Translations under genes and position numbers: made by a program
Shown here: piece after piece, positions 7,647 to 16,364 of the stretch
Layout: each line of letters starts with the position of its first letter
Position numbering within the stretch: position 1 is the first letter of the stretch
Assembly (NCBI GenBank): GCA_965277075.1
Contig: OZ255707.1
Span: forward strand, 2,666,001-2,730,000
Direction of reading: 5' to 3'
DNA from: Lustribacter sp965277075
Lineage (GTDB): Bacteria; Vulcanimicrobiota; Vulcanimicrobiia; Vulcanimicrobiales; Vulcanimicrobiaceae
DNA: 64,000 nucleotides
Notes under the pieces: model-generated
Seen by the model: the letters and a program-made list of their open reading frames with translations, nothing else
Databases searched by the model: none
What the model was told of the DNA's origin: nothing

Positions 7647-8629
7647 GCTTGGACTCCCGAGAGTTCGTTGAGGACGGCGACGATGGTTCGCTTGGTGAGT
7701 TGGACCTTGAAGCCGTTGTCCCGTAATGGTTTTGCGGCCTCGAGTTCCGCTTCGGCCGCCGCGCGGAAGCCTTCGGTGGTGGCCGGCTTGCCTTTGAGCG
7801 CCGCTTCGGCCGTCCACGCACGCCACGGTTTGGTTGCGACGCCGCCGAGCGCGAGCCGCACGTCTTTCACGGTATTGCCGTCGAGCTCGATTGCGGCCGC
7901 GACGGCAACGAGTGCGAACGCATAGCTCGCCCGGTCGCGCACCTTCCGATACGTCGAGCGAGCCGCGAACGAGAGCGCGGGCACTTCGACAGCGGTGATC
8001 AGCTCGCCGGGCTCGAGCACCGTCTCAATGTCGGGACGATTCTCGGGCAGCCGGTGGAGGTCAGTCAACGGCAATGTGCGCGCGCCTTTCGCGCCCGTGA
8101 GGTGGACGACGGCGCCGAGCGCCGCGAGCGCCACGCACATATCCGAGGGGTGCGTCGCGACGCAGGCCGAGGAGGCGCCGAGGATCGCCTGCGTGCGATT
8201 GAAGCCGTCGATCGCATCGCAGCCTTGACCCGGCTCGCGTTTGTTGCAACGCGCGCTCTCATCGTCGTAAAAGTACGTGCACCGGGTGCGTTGCAGCACG
8301 TTGCCGCCGACCGTCGCCATGTTGCGCACCTGCGCCGACGCGCCGGACAGGATAGAGCGGGCGAGCACCGGATAGTGCCGCCGCACCGCAGCATGTTCCG
8401 CCACCGCCGTATTGTGGGCCGCCGCGCCGATCAAGAGGCTGCCGTCGGCGCGTTCCTCGATGGCGCTAGACAAACCGGTTACGTCGACCAAATTGGACGG
8501 CTGCTCGATCGTTTCGCGCAGAAGGTCGACGAGGTTGGTTCCGCCGCCGAGATATTTGGAGTTCGTTGCCGCACCCAGCCGGATCGCGTCGCTGACGCTC
8601 GTCGCACGCGCGTAAGTGAACGGGATCAT
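7643..8629 (-). CDS. FAD-binding subunit of molybdenum hydroxylase (4Fe-4S variant)
   Basis: A 328-aa medium subunit that passes electrons from the 2Fe-2S subunit to FAD. The FAD loop is KYLGGGTNLVDLLRE near residue 26, and VRNMATVGGNVLQRTRC follows. An insertion with four cysteines (RTRCTYFYDD, ARCNKR, GQGCDA, SSACVATHPSDM) matches the extra 4Fe-4S cluster loop of PaoB/YagS and 4-hydroxybenzoyl-CoA reductase beta subunits, which separates it from plain xanthine dehydrogenases. It starts at ATG 8629, overlapping the 2Fe-2S subunit stop by 4 nt, and its own stop overlaps the large subunit start by 4 nt. The three genes thus form one translationally coupled operon. Confidence 0.9.
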   Translation of the reverse strand: MIPFTYARATSVSDAIRLGAATNSKYLGGGTNLVDLLRETIEQPSNLVDVTGLSSAIEERADGSLLIGAAAHNTAVAEHAAVRRHYPVLARSILSGASAQVRNMATVGGNVLQRTRCTYFYDDESARCNKREPGQGCDAIDGFNRTQAILGASSACVATHPSDMCVALAALGAVVHLTGAKGARTLPLTDLHRLPENRPDIETVLEPGELITAVEVPALSFAARSTYRKVRDRASYAFALVAVAAAIELDGNTVKDVRLALGGVATKPWRAWTAEAALKGKPATTEGFRAAAEAELEAAKPLRDNGFKVQLTKRTIVAVLNELSGVQA

Positions 8630-9126
8630 TGCACGGCCTCCGCGTACTCGATGATCGCGTCGACGATGCCGTTGTAGGCGCCGCACCGGCACAGATTGCC
8701 GCTCATCCGCTCGCGCAACTCATCGGATGTGAGCGCGATCGTCTCGGCGGAGAGATCGGCGGTGACGAGGCTCGGCACGCCGCGCCGCACCTCCTCAACC
8801 ATGCCGACGGCCGAGCAGATTTGTCCCGGCGTGCAATATCCGCACTGGAAGCCGTCGTGCTCGACAAAGGCGCGCTGCAGTGGGTGCAGTGCGCCGTCCG
8901 CGGCTAAGCCCTCGATCGTCGTCACCGAGCGGCCATCGTATTGCACGGCAAGCCCTAAGCACGACAAGATGCGTTGCCCGTCGACCAGCACGGTGCAGGC
9001 GCCGCACGCGCCCTGATCGCAGCCCTTCTTGGTGCCGGCAAGCTGCAAACGCTCGCGCACGAGGTCGAGCAGCGAAACGCGCGGGTCGTCCGGCAGCTGT
9101 GCTGCGGAGCCGTTTATCCTGATCAT
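8626..9126 (-). CDS. 2Fe-2S subunit of molybdenum hydroxylase
   Basis: Small electron-transfer subunit, 166 aa. Plant-ferredoxin-type cluster ligands lie in GCDQGACGACTVLVDGQ followed by SC, and the C-terminal helical domain holds the second cluster in CGYCTPGQICSA and GNLCRCGAYNGI. Start chosen at ATG 9126 (MIRINGSAAQLPDD); the open frame upstream to 9240 reads as low-similarity sequence. No Tat leader is present, unlike E. coli PaoA. It is the first gene of the operon reading toward 5355, divergent from mraZ, and the 150-bp space before the dcw promoter must hold its promoter. Confidence 0.91.
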   Translation of the reverse strand: MIRINGSAAQLPDDPRVSLLDLVRERLQLAGTKKGCDQGACGACTVLVDGQRILSCLGLAVQYDGRSVTTIEGLAADGALHPLQRAFVEHDGFQCGYCTPGQICSAVGMVEEVRRGVPSLVTADLSAETIALTSDELRERMSGNLCRCGAYNGIVDAIIEYAEAVQ

Positions 9127-9276
9127 GTCCCGGGCGTACCCACAATTGGCTACGGGCGCCCCGGGGTTCGTCCCCACGATGATTGTCCGGCGCTCGGCTT
9201 TGGGGCGGATCACGGTGCGGATGAACTCGGCCGGCGTCAAGCCGCCGGGCGAAGTGTGCGTTTTTGCAACGTAGGA

Positions 9277-9306
9277 TTGCCTGGTGGGTCTTCGGTGGGC
9301 TATAGT
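9277..9306 (+). promoter_or_regulatory. Sigma70-type promoter of the dcw cluster
   Basis: TTGCCT (9277-9282), 18-nt spacer, then TATAGT (9301-9306), which matches the consensus -10 at five of six positions. It lies 42 nt upstream of the mraZ start and is overlaid by the MraZ-type repeats listed separately. Called from sequence pattern only. Confidence 0.6.
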
Positions 9307-9339
9307 GGTGAAAATTGGGTGCCAGTGGAGCCTAGTGGA
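9285..9339 (+). promoter_or_regulatory. MraZ operator: six phased TGG(G/A/T) boxes
   Basis: TGG-core repeats begin at 9285 (TGGG), 9296 (TGGG), 9306 (TGGT), 9316 (TGGG), 9326 (TGGA) and 9336 (TGGA), a spacing of 11, 10, 10, 10 and 10 nt. In Escherichia coli MraZ binds TGGGN repeats separated by 5 nt upstream of its own gene and represses the cluster. Here the array spans the promoter spacer, the -10 region and the leader, and its last copy doubles as the mraZ ribosome site (GGAG at 9337-9340). Occupancy should therefore block both transcription and initiation, which is inference. Six copies is more than the three known in E. coli. Confidence 0.75.
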
Positions 9340-9347
9340 GAACCTTT

Positions 9348-9791
9348 TTGGCAGCGGATCGGCCTCTGTTCACCGGCTCGGTCGAACACAGCCTTGACGA
9401 TAAGGGTCGTCTCGTCGTGCCCGCGCGCTTCCGCGAACGTTTGGGCGCGGGGTTCTTCGTCACGATCGGTGAGCCCGATCCGTGTCTCGCGCTCTACCCG
9501 GCGACGGCCTGGGCCGAGATCTGCGCGCGGCTCGAAGCCGCGCCCATAAAGGACGCGCGCTACCGCGCGTTTGTCCGTCATCTCTTCGCGCATACCGAAG
9601 AACTCTCGTGCGACAACCAAGGGCGGCTCGTGCTGCCCGCCGCGCTGCGCGGGTGGGCGACGATCGAAAAGGACGTCATGTCGATCGGCGCATTGACACA
9701 CGTGGAGGTGTGGTCGTCCGGGCGGTATCAGCAGACGCGCGGGGCGATCGAGCACATCGACGACTTGCGCTCCGAGCTCGGGCTGTACTGA
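9348..9791 (+). CDS. mraZ: Transcriptional regulator MraZ
   Basis: A 147-aa protein with two AbrB-like MraZ domains, each carrying the D-x-K/Q-GR-hydrophobic motif: SLDDKGRLVVPARFRERLG (about residue 15) and SCDNQGRLVLPAALRGWA (about residue 86). It forms ring oligomers and binds the direct repeats upstream of its own gene to repress the dcw operon. The start is TTG 9348, supported by GGAG 7-10 nt upstream. A TTG start with an SD embedded in the operator would keep expression low. First gene of the cluster, followed after 4 nt by rsmH. Confidence 0.95.
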   Translation: MAADRPLFTGSVEHSLDDKGRLVVPARFRERLGAGFFVTIGEPDPCLALYPATAWAEICARLEAAPIKDARYRAFVRHLFAHTEELSCDNQGRLVLPAALRGWATIEKDVMSIGALTHVEVWSSGRYQQTRGAIEHIDDLRSELGLY

Positions 9792-9795
9792 GTGC

Positions 9796-10662
9796 GTGGC
9801 TTCGCATATACCGGTCTTGGCGCTCGAGTCGATCGATGCGCTAGCGATCGTGCCGGACGGCACCTACATCGACGCGACGTTCGGCGCGGGCGGCCACGCG
9901 CGGCTGATCCTCGAGCGGTTGGGACCGTACGGACGGACGATCGCCTTCGATGCCGATCCGGCCGCCGTATCGCACGCACCGGACGATCCGCGGTTTACGC
10001 TCGTGCACGCGAACTTTCGCAGCCTCGCCGCGGAACTCGAAGCGCGCTCGATCGCGCAGGTCGACGGCGTGTTCTACGACTTGGGCGTGAGTTCGATGCA
10101 GTTCGATGAAGGCGAGCGCGGCTTTTCGTTCCGGACCGACGCGCCGCTCGACATGCGGCTCGATCCGACGCGCGGCGAAACTGCGGCCGAGTACATCGCT
10201 TCGCACGATGAAACCGAACTGGCCGATGCGATCTTCCGGTTCGGCGAAGAGCGCAATTCACGTCGCATCGCGCGCGCGCTCAAAGCACGCGTCCCACAAA
10301 CGACGGGCCAACTCGCGTCGCTGGTCGCCGGGGCCGTGCACGTGCGCGGCCGTCGCGAACGCATTCATCCGGCGACGCGGACGTTTCAAGCGCTGCGTAT
10401 CGCGGTCAACGACGAACTCGACGCCCTGCGCGAGAGCCTCGATGCCGCGCTGCGTATCGTGCGGCCCGGCGGACGCGTCGCGGTCATCAGTTTTCATTCG
10501 CTGGAAGACCGCATCGTGAAACGGCGATTTCGCGAGGACGCCCGGGTGCGCGTTCTCACGCGCAAACCGATCGTTCCAAGCGACGCGGAAGTCGCCGCCA
10601 ACCCCCGCGCGCGCAGCGCCAAACTGCGCATCGCCGAAGTCGAAAGCGAGATTGCCGCGTGA
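9796..10662 (+). CDS. rsmH: 16S rRNA (cytosine-1402-N4)-methyltransferase RsmH
   Basis: A 288-aa SAM-dependent methyltransferase (MraW) that modifies C1402 in the ribosomal P site. The N-terminus HIPVLALESIDAL and the SAM loop IDATFGAGGHARLIL (about residue 24) are diagnostic, followed by FYDLGVSSMQFD, ERIHPATRTFQALRIAVN, and the C-terminal VISFHSLEDRIVKRRF. Start is GTG 9796, 4 nt after mraZ. Length is close to the family norm of about 300. Its stop overlaps the ftsL start (GTGA). Confidence 0.96.
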   Translation: MASHIPVLALESIDALAIVPDGTYIDATFGAGGHARLILERLGPYGRTIAFDADPAAVSHAPDDPRFTLVHANFRSLAAELEARSIAQVDGVFYDLGVSSMQFDEGERGFSFRTDAPLDMRLDPTRGETAAEYIASHDETELADAIFRFGEERNSRRIARALKARVPQTTGQLASLVAGAVHVRGRRERIHPATRTFQALRIAVNDELDALRESLDAALRIVRPGGRVAVISFHSLEDRIVKRRFREDARVRVLTRKPIVPSDAEVAANPRARSAKLRIAEVESEIAA

Positions 10663-11096
10663 TCGCACCCCAAGCACTGCCGCAGCCGTTACCGTCGCAA
10701 CGCACCCCGCTGCGCGGCCACGTGCGTGCGCGCGAAGCGGCCCGTCGCCGCGTTCGTCGCACACGTTTGCGCGGCTACGCGATGCTCGTGCGCATCTCGC
10801 TCGTCTTCACGGTAGCGCTGGCACCGATCATGGGGTACGTGCTGCTGATGGGGAATCTCACCGCGCTCAACTACTCGCTGGCACAGGCCGACGCGCGCAA
10901 AGTCGCGCTGCAAGAAGAGACGATGCGGCTCGACGATCGCATCGCGGCGTTGCAATCGCGCGACCGTCTCGCCGGCGTCGCCGCGCGCCTACGCATGCAC
11001 GATCCGCACATTTATGCCGTCGTCGACGTGCCGCGTCCCGTTCTGCGGCCGCCGTCGAACGGGCTGGCCTTCCTCGATCTGCTCTTTCACCACTAA
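10659..11096 (+). CDS. ftsL: Cell-division protein FtsL-like
   Basis: A 145-aa single-pass membrane protein: a basic N-terminal region of about 40 residues rich in arginine, one transmembrane helix (MLVRISLVFTVALAPIMGYV, about residues 42-61), then a heptad-rich coiled coil (about 68-105) and a short tail. This architecture and the position between rsmH and ftsI identify FtsL, the divisome scaffold that pairs with FtsB/DivIC and FtsQ; the sequence itself is not well conserved. The GTG 10659 start overlaps the rsmH stop. Confidence 0.8.
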   Translation: MIAPQALPQPLPSQRTPLRGHVRAREAARRRVRRTRLRGYAMLVRISLVFTVALAPIMGYVLLMGNLTALNYSLAQADARKVALQEETMRLDDRIAALQSRDRLAGVAARLRMHDPHIYAVVDVPRPVLRPPSNGLAFLDLLFHH

Positions 11097-11114
11097 GTGT
11101 GACGGCACACTGAT

Positions 11115-12875
11115 ATGGCGGCTCGCTCATTCGCGCGCGTCCCGCCGGTACGCGCGAAACGGGCTATTCTCATCACGCTGGCGCTTGCGCTGTGGCTGTG
11201 CTACCGCTTGTGCGACGTTCAGATCCGGCAGAGCAAAATACTGGCTATGACCGCGCTCGATCAGCAGTCGGTCGTCGTCGATTCATTCGCGAAGCGCGGC
11301 GCGATCGTCGATCGCGACGGCGTTGCGCTCGCACGCTCGTTGCCGTCCGAAAGCGTTTACGCGGTACCGACCGGCGTATCGGACAAAGCGCGCGTTGCGA
11401 GCGCGCTCTCGCCGATCCTTGGTTACCCACCGCAGCGCATCAAAGCGGCGCTCGATGAGAGCGTACCTTTTCGTTATCTGAAACGGAAGGTGCCGCACAG
11501 CGTCGCCGAACGCGTCCTGGCGCTGAAAATCGACGGCGTCGGCCTCAAGAGCGAACAAACGGGCGTGCGATTCGTCCCGGCCGGACGCCTCGCATCGACG
11601 ACGATCGGTTTTGTCGGCTCCGACGAAAACGGCCTGGACGGTCTCGAGTACTTGTACGATTCGTTCTTGCGCGGTACATCCGGCAAAGTCCGCATCGAAG
11701 CGGACGACGGCGATCACCGGGTGGCGCTACCGTTCGGCGAGACGTCGGTTATCGCCCGTGCCGTTCCGGGGCATACGCTCGAGCTCACGCTAGACTCCTA
11801 CCTGCAATTCAAGGCCGAGCAACTCGTCGCTGCGAGCGTGAAGAAGTGGCACGCGCGCAGCGGGGTCGGCATCATCATGGATATCCACTCGGGCGACCTC
11901 CTCGCACTCGCGAGCCTGCCCGATTTCGATCCCGCGCATTACGGCGCGTCGCCCGCGGACGCGTGGCGAAATCGCGCGATCGCCGACAGTTACGAGCCGG
12001 GGTCGACGTTCAAGCTGATCACCGCAGCCGCGGCTCTCGAAAGCGGACGTATCTCTGCGCGGACACAATTCCCCGCCCGGGACACAATCGACGCGGGCGG
12101 CCGCACGATTCACAACGCCGAGGACGGCTTCATGGCCGGTACCGGGCGGACCGAATCGCTCGAAGACATTATCGCCTACTCGCACAATGTCGGGGCGGCC
12201 GAAGTCGGGATGGCGGTCGGAGCACGGCGGCTCTACGGGACGATCCGCTCGTTCGGGTTCGGTGAGGGGACCGGCGTGGATTTTCCCGGTGAAAACCCCG
12301 GCATTGTTCCACCGGTTAGTGAGTGGAGCGGGAGCTCCCTTGCAACGATTTCCTTCGGACACGGTATCTCGACTACACCGCTTGCCCTGGCTCGTGCGTA
12401 CGCGGCGATCGCGAACGGCGGCGTCTTGCTCAAGCCGCGGCTGATTCGCGCGTTTTGCGATGAAAACGGCAACGTTACGAAGAGCTTTGGTCCCGAGGTC
12501 GTGCGTCGCGTCATGCGAACAGCGACGGCCGCGACGTTACGCCGGTTTTTGCGTGCCGTCGTCGTTCGCGGGACCGGCCATCCGACCGCGATGGTCGCCG
12601 GCTACACGACGGCCGGCAAAACCGGGACCGCGCAAGTCGTCGAGAACGGTCAGTATCTCGGCGGAGCGTACGTTGCGTCGTTCATCGGCTATGTCCCGGC
12701 AGAAGCGCCGCGCTACGTGATCCTCGTGAAAATCGAGCGCCCGCAGGGCTCGTATTACGGGAGCGAAGTCGCGGCGCCGGTATTCGCCGACCTGGCCCGC
12801 GCCGTCATGCTGCACGCCGGCGTGATGCCGTCGTCGCGCTTGGTCCGGCCGCGCAACGGAGCGAAAACGATCTGA
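11115..12875 (+). CDS. ftsI: Peptidoglycan transpeptidase FtsI (PBP3)
   Basis: A 586-aa class B penicillin-binding protein that cross-links septal peptidoglycan. One N-terminal membrane anchor (about residues 16-34), a dimerisation/pedestal domain beginning RGAIVDRDGVALARSLPS, and the transpeptidase domain with all three active-site motifs: S297-T-F-K, S356-H-N and K502-T-G. There is no C-terminal PASTA domain. It works with FtsW, encoded further on in the same cluster. It starts at ATG 11115, 18 nt after ftsL, one of the few non-overlapping junctions in the operon. Confidence 0.96.
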   Translation: MAARSFARVPPVRAKRAILITLALALWLCYRLCDVQIRQSKILAMTALDQQSVVVDSFAKRGAIVDRDGVALARSLPSESVYAVPTGVSDKARVASALSPILGYPPQRIKAALDESVPFRYLKRKVPHSVAERVLALKIDGVGLKSEQTGVRFVPAGRLASTTIGFVGSDENGLDGLEYLYDSFLRGTSGKVRIEADDGDHRVALPFGETSVIARAVPGHTLELTLDSYLQFKAEQLVAASVKKWHARSGVGIIMDIHSGDLLALASLPDFDPAHYGASPADAWRNRAIADSYEPGSTFKLITAAAALESGRISARTQFPARDTIDAGGRTIHNAEDGFMAGTGRTESLEDIIAYSHNVGAAEVGMAVGARRLYGTIRSFGFGEGTGVDFPGENPGIVPPVSEWSGSSLATISFGHGISTTPLALARAYAAIANGGVLLKPRLIRAFCDENGNVTKSFGPEVVRRVMRTATAATLRRFLRAVVVRGTGHPTAMVAGYTTAGKTGTAQVVENGQYLGGAYVASFIGYVPAEAPRYVILVKIERPQGSYYGSEVAAPVFADLARAVMLHAGVMPSSRLVRPRNGAKTI

Positions 12876-12877
12876 TC

Positions 12878-14302
12878 ATGCGTGAGTTGCGACCGTTGCT
12901 CGGCGCACTCGACGCGCCGCGAATCGTCGGCACGTTGCCGCAGGCCGTTCGGTCGATCGCGGTCGACTCGCGCGCGGTCGGTCCCGACGCACTCTTCGTC
13001 GCATTGCGCGGCGAACGCACCGACGGTCACGACCACGCGGCCAACGCCGCGCTGCGCGGCGCAAGCGCGCTGGTCGTCGAACGCGAGCTCGCGCTGGCGA
13101 TGCCGCAAATCGTGGTCGGCGATACGCGTGCGGCGATCTCGCATCTCGCGGCCGCGTTCTACGGTCATCCGTCGCGCGCGCTGGCCGTCGCCGGAGTGAC
13201 GGGAACGAACGGGAAGACGACGACCGCGCATCTCGTGCGCGCGATCTTCGATGCGGCCGCCATTCCGTGCGCCGTCATCGGAACGCTCGGAGGGGCTTAC
13301 GGCGAGCGGCTGTGGCCGCTCGAGAATACGACACCGCTCGCACTCGATCTACAGCGCATGCTCGCCGAAATGCGTGATGCCGGCGCGCGTGCCGTCGCGA
13401 TGGAAGTCTCCTCACACGCGCTCGCGCTTGGCCGCGTGGACGACGTTGCGTTCGACGTTGCCGCGCTCACGAACATCACGCGCGATCACCTCGATTTTCA
13501 CGGCACGTTCGCGCGATACACGGCCGCGAAACGCCGGCTCTTCGCGAACGCTGCGTTCGCCGTGCTCAACATCGACGACGATGCAGGTCGCCGTTTCGCG
13601 AACGACCTCTCGCCGGCAACGACGTACGCGATCGATCGCGATGCCGACCTGCGTGCGACGAACATCAGGCTCGCGGGCGACGGCAGCCGGTTCGACGCCG
13701 GCGGCGTGCACGTACAGATCGCGCTGCCGGGCCGGTTCAACATTGCCAACGCGCTCGCCGCAATGGGCATTGCGCGCGCGCGCCAGATTCCCGACGACGC
13801 GATCCGGACCGGGCTCGCGGCGGCGCATGCCGTGCCGGGACGGATGGAGCGCATCGCGGCCTACGGGATCGATGCCATCGTCGATTACGCGCATACCCCC
13901 GACGCACTCGAAAACGTGTTGCGTGCAGCGCGCGAAACGACGCGCGGCCGGTTGGTGGTGGTCTTCGGATGCGGCGGTGACCGCGATCCGGGGAAGCGCG
14001 CGCAGATGGGCGCGGTCGCGGCGCGCACGGCCGACCGCGTGATCGTTACGTCCGACAATCCGCGCCGCGAAGATCCGGTCGCCATCGCGCGAGCCGTCGC
14101 CGGTGACATCGACGCCGACGTCATCTTGGACCGCCGTTCCGCGATCCGTCGTGCGATCGTGGAAGCGCGCGCCGGCGACACGGTGATCGTCGCCGGTAAG
14201 GGACACGAAGCCTACCAGATCGTCGGCGACGTGCGCGTCCCGTTCGACGATCGCGACGAAGTACGCAGCGCCTTTTTGCTCCGTAGCGAGGCGTTGCGGT
14301 GA
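12878..14302 (+). CDS. murE: UDP-MurNAc-tripeptide synthetase MurE
   Basis: A 474-aa ATP-dependent Mur ligase that adds the third residue of the stem peptide. The P-loop is TGTNGKTTT (residues 108-116), with EVSSHALALGRVD (about 180) and the C-terminal SDNPRRED. The DNPR motif is the known marker for meso-diaminopimelate-specific MurE, so the wall is predicted to be of the A1gamma type. The ATG start lies 2 nt after the ftsI stop, and the 3' end overlaps the murF start (GTGA). Confidence 0.95.
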   Translation: MRELRPLLGALDAPRIVGTLPQAVRSIAVDSRAVGPDALFVALRGERTDGHDHAANAALRGASALVVERELALAMPQIVVGDTRAAISHLAAAFYGHPSRALAVAGVTGTNGKTTTAHLVRAIFDAAAIPCAVIGTLGGAYGERLWPLENTTPLALDLQRMLAEMRDAGARAVAMEVSSHALALGRVDDVAFDVAALTNITRDHLDFHGTFARYTAAKRRLFANAAFAVLNIDDDAGRRFANDLSPATTYAIDRDADLRATNIRLAGDGSRFDAGGVHVQIALPGRFNIANALAAMGIARARQIPDDAIRTGLAAAHAVPGRMERIAAYGIDAIVDYAHTPDALENVLRAARETTRGRLVVVFGCGGDRDPGKRAQMGAVAARTADRVIVTSDNPRREDPVAIARAVAGDIDADVILDRRSAIRRAIVEARAGDTVIVAGKGHEAYQIVGDVRVPFDDRDEVRSAFLLRSEALR

Positions 14303-15663
14303 GGTTGCCGACAAACGACGCGATCGCGGCGCTGGGCGGAACGGTCGTTCATCGGGAGCGTCTGCCGGGGACGATTGCGATCGCGACCGACACGCGCGCG
14401 ATCCGGCCGAGTCAAACGTTCCTCGCGCTGCGCGGCGAGCGCTACGACGGCCATCGCTTCGTCGGCGATGCGGTGGCGCGCGGTGCGTCGGCGGCGATCG
14501 TCGACGATATCGCGGCACTCCCGGACGATTCGGCCGGCTTCGTCGTTCGCGACACGCTGCGCGCGTATCTCGCCCTCGCGCGTCTCGCCCGGGAACGGCT
14601 GCGCGGTCCGGTCGTCGCGATCACCGGTTCGACCGGCAAGACGACGACGAAAGAGTTTCTCCTGCGTGCGCTGACGGCCGCGAATCGCGCTGCGATCGCA
14701 ACGCCGGAAAACGAAAATAACGAGATCGGCGTTGCGAAATTTCTGCTCGGGCTCGACGATGCGGACGAACGCGTCTCGATCGTCGAGATGGGCGCGCGCA
14801 AGTATCGTGATCTCGACGTGCTCGTTGCCGCGGCGCGTCCCGACATCGGCGTTCTGACCAACGTCGGCGATGCGCATCTCGAGATCATGGGCTCGCGCGA
14901 ACGCCTTGCGGAGACGAAGTGGGGCATTTTCGCAGCCGGTACGCGCGCCGTCCTCAACGTCGCCGACGCGGTCGCATGCGCGCGCGCGTCAACGCTCGCA
15001 GCGCCGCCGATCTGGTTCGGTATCGACGCCGAGCGGCCGGCGGCGGGCGCGCACGCCGTCGTCGTTCGGGTGGACGACGTCCTTGCAATCGACGCCGGCA
15101 ACGTGCGTGCCATTCCGTTTCGTATCGACGTTCCCGGCGACCATAACCGCCGCAATCTCGCGGCCGCTCTCGCGGCAGCGGCCGCGCTCGGCGTCGACGT
15201 CGCGCTAGTCGCGAAAGCCGACGCGCACTTTGCGACACCGTCGGGGCGGTACGAGCGCATCGAACTACCGGACGGGCTGACGCTGATCTACGATGCATAC
15301 AACGCGTCGACGGCCGGTGCCCTTGCGACGCTCGCGACATTCGCGCGGGAGCGCGCTGGGCGGCGGGTCGTCATCCTCGCGAGCATGGCGGAACTCGGAC
15401 CGGAGGCGTCCGACATGCACCGCCGCGTCGGCGCCGCGGCGGCGGAGTCGGCAGATATCGTTCTCGTCGGCGGCGCCTTCGCGGAAGAACTCGCCGAGGG
15501 CGCGCGCGCCGCCGGCATCGAGGCTCACGCGCTGGTGCCGTACGAGGATAACGATCACGCGGTCGCGTGGTTGCGCCGCAACGCGCTCCCGGGCGACGTC
15601 GTGCTGCTCAAAGGATCGCGCATGTACCGGATGGAGCAGATCGTTGCGGGACTGCACGCGTGA
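14299..15663 (+). CDS. murF: UDP-MurNAc-tripeptide:D-Ala-D-Ala ligase MurF
   Basis: A 454-aa Mur ligase that attaches D-alanyl-D-alanine to the UDP-MurNAc-tripeptide. N-terminal MurF domain with IAIATDTRAIRPSQTFLALRGE-like residues (about 32-50), P-loop TGSTGKTTTKEF (about 112), NNEIGVAKFLLGL (about 141), and a C-terminal domain with YDAYNASTAGALATL. GTG start overlapping murE, and its stop overlaps the CofE-like gene as GTGA. The normal partner Ddl lies at the end of the same cluster. Confidence 0.95.
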   Translation: MRLPTNDAIAALGGTVVHRERLPGTIAIATDTRAIRPSQTFLALRGERYDGHRFVGDAVARGASAAIVDDIAALPDDSAGFVVRDTLRAYLALARLARERLRGPVVAITGSTGKTTTKEFLLRALTAANRAAIATPENENNEIGVAKFLLGLDDADERVSIVEMGARKYRDLDVLVAAARPDIGVLTNVGDAHLEIMGSRERLAETKWGIFAAGTRAVLNVADAVACARASTLAAPPIWFGIDAERPAAGAHAVVVRVDDVLAIDAGNVRAIPFRIDVPGDHNRRNLAAALAAAAALGVDVALVAKADAHFATPSGRYERIELPDGLTLIYDAYNASTAGALATLATFARERAGRRVVILASMAELGPEASDMHRRVGAAAAESADIVLVGGAFAEELAEGARAAGIEAHALVPYEDNDHAVAWLRRNALPGDVVLLKGSRMYRMEQIVAGLHA

Positions 15664-16364
15664 TTCCGGTTGCGATTCGCGAGGCGTCGTTGCCGGACGG
15701 TCTCGTGGCGATCCCCGTGCGCACGCGCTTGATCGCCAAGGGCGACGACTTGCACGCGCTGCTGCGCGACGCGCTGGCCGGCATCGCGCGGCCGGGTGAC
15801 GTCGTCGCAGTCGCAGAGACCGCTGTCGCGATCGCGCAAGGACGCTTCATCGCCGCCGAAGCGATTCGTCCGTCGCGTCTCGCGCGCGTCCTCGCACGCC
15901 GCGCCGGAGCGCTCGCGACGATCAATCAGCCCGAATCACTACAGCTGGTGATCGACGAGGTCGGCATGTGGCGTGTGATCGGCGCTGCGTGTTTGCACGT
16001 TGCCGGGCGCCTCGTCGGGCGCCGCGGGGTGTTCTACGAATTGCTCGGCGAAGCGATCGCCGCGATCGACGGCTACACCGGGACGCTGCCGCCCTACGAA
16101 CGCGCGATCGTACTCGGTCCGGCTGACCCGGATCGCGTCAGTGCCGAACTCGCCGGCTCGCTCGGCCTCCACATTGCGATCGTCGACGCGAACGATCTGC
16201 GCCGCGCGAAGGCGCTTGGCGCCTCAGCCGCGATCGTGCGAGAAAACGTCGAACGCGCCCTGCTCGGCAACCCGCACGGGAACGGCGACGAGCAAACGCC
16301 GCTCGTCGTTCTCGCTTGGCGTGGCCCGGGCGCGCACCCGCTTGTGCGCGGGGCCGCAGCGTGA
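15660..16364 (+). CDS. CofE-like (coenzyme F420-0:L-glutamate ligase family) protein
   Basis: A 234-aa protein of the F420-0:gamma-glutamyl ligase family, whose characterised members join glutamate to F420-0 using GTP. The characteristic opening is present: IPVRTRLIAKGDDLHALL (about residue 18), GDVVAVAETAVAIAQGR (about 46), then RLARVLARRAGAL and NQPESLQLVIDEVG in the position where CofE has its cofactor-binding residues. The gene sits between murF and mraY with 4-nt overlaps on both sides, so it is made in step with cell-wall enzymes, which is not a usual place for an F420 gene. It may form an amide or gamma-glutamyl bond in a wall precursor, or it may be a real F420 enzyme. No other F420 gene is in the window. 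Confidence 0.75.
   Translation: MIPVAIREASLPDGLVAIPVRTRLIAKGDDLHALLRDALAGIARPGDVVAVAETAVAIAQGRFIAAEAIRPSRLARVLARRAGALATINQPESLQLVIDEVGMWRVIGAACLHVAGRLVGRRGVFYELLGEAIAAIDGYTGTLPPYERAIVLGPADPDRVSAELAGSLGLHIAIVDANDLRRAKALGASAAIVRENVERALLGNPHGNGDEQTPLVVLAWRGPGAHPLVRGAAA

Noticed and set aside
13412..14518. Minus-strand open frame opposite murE
   Set aside because: Arg-rich shadow of a conserved gene.
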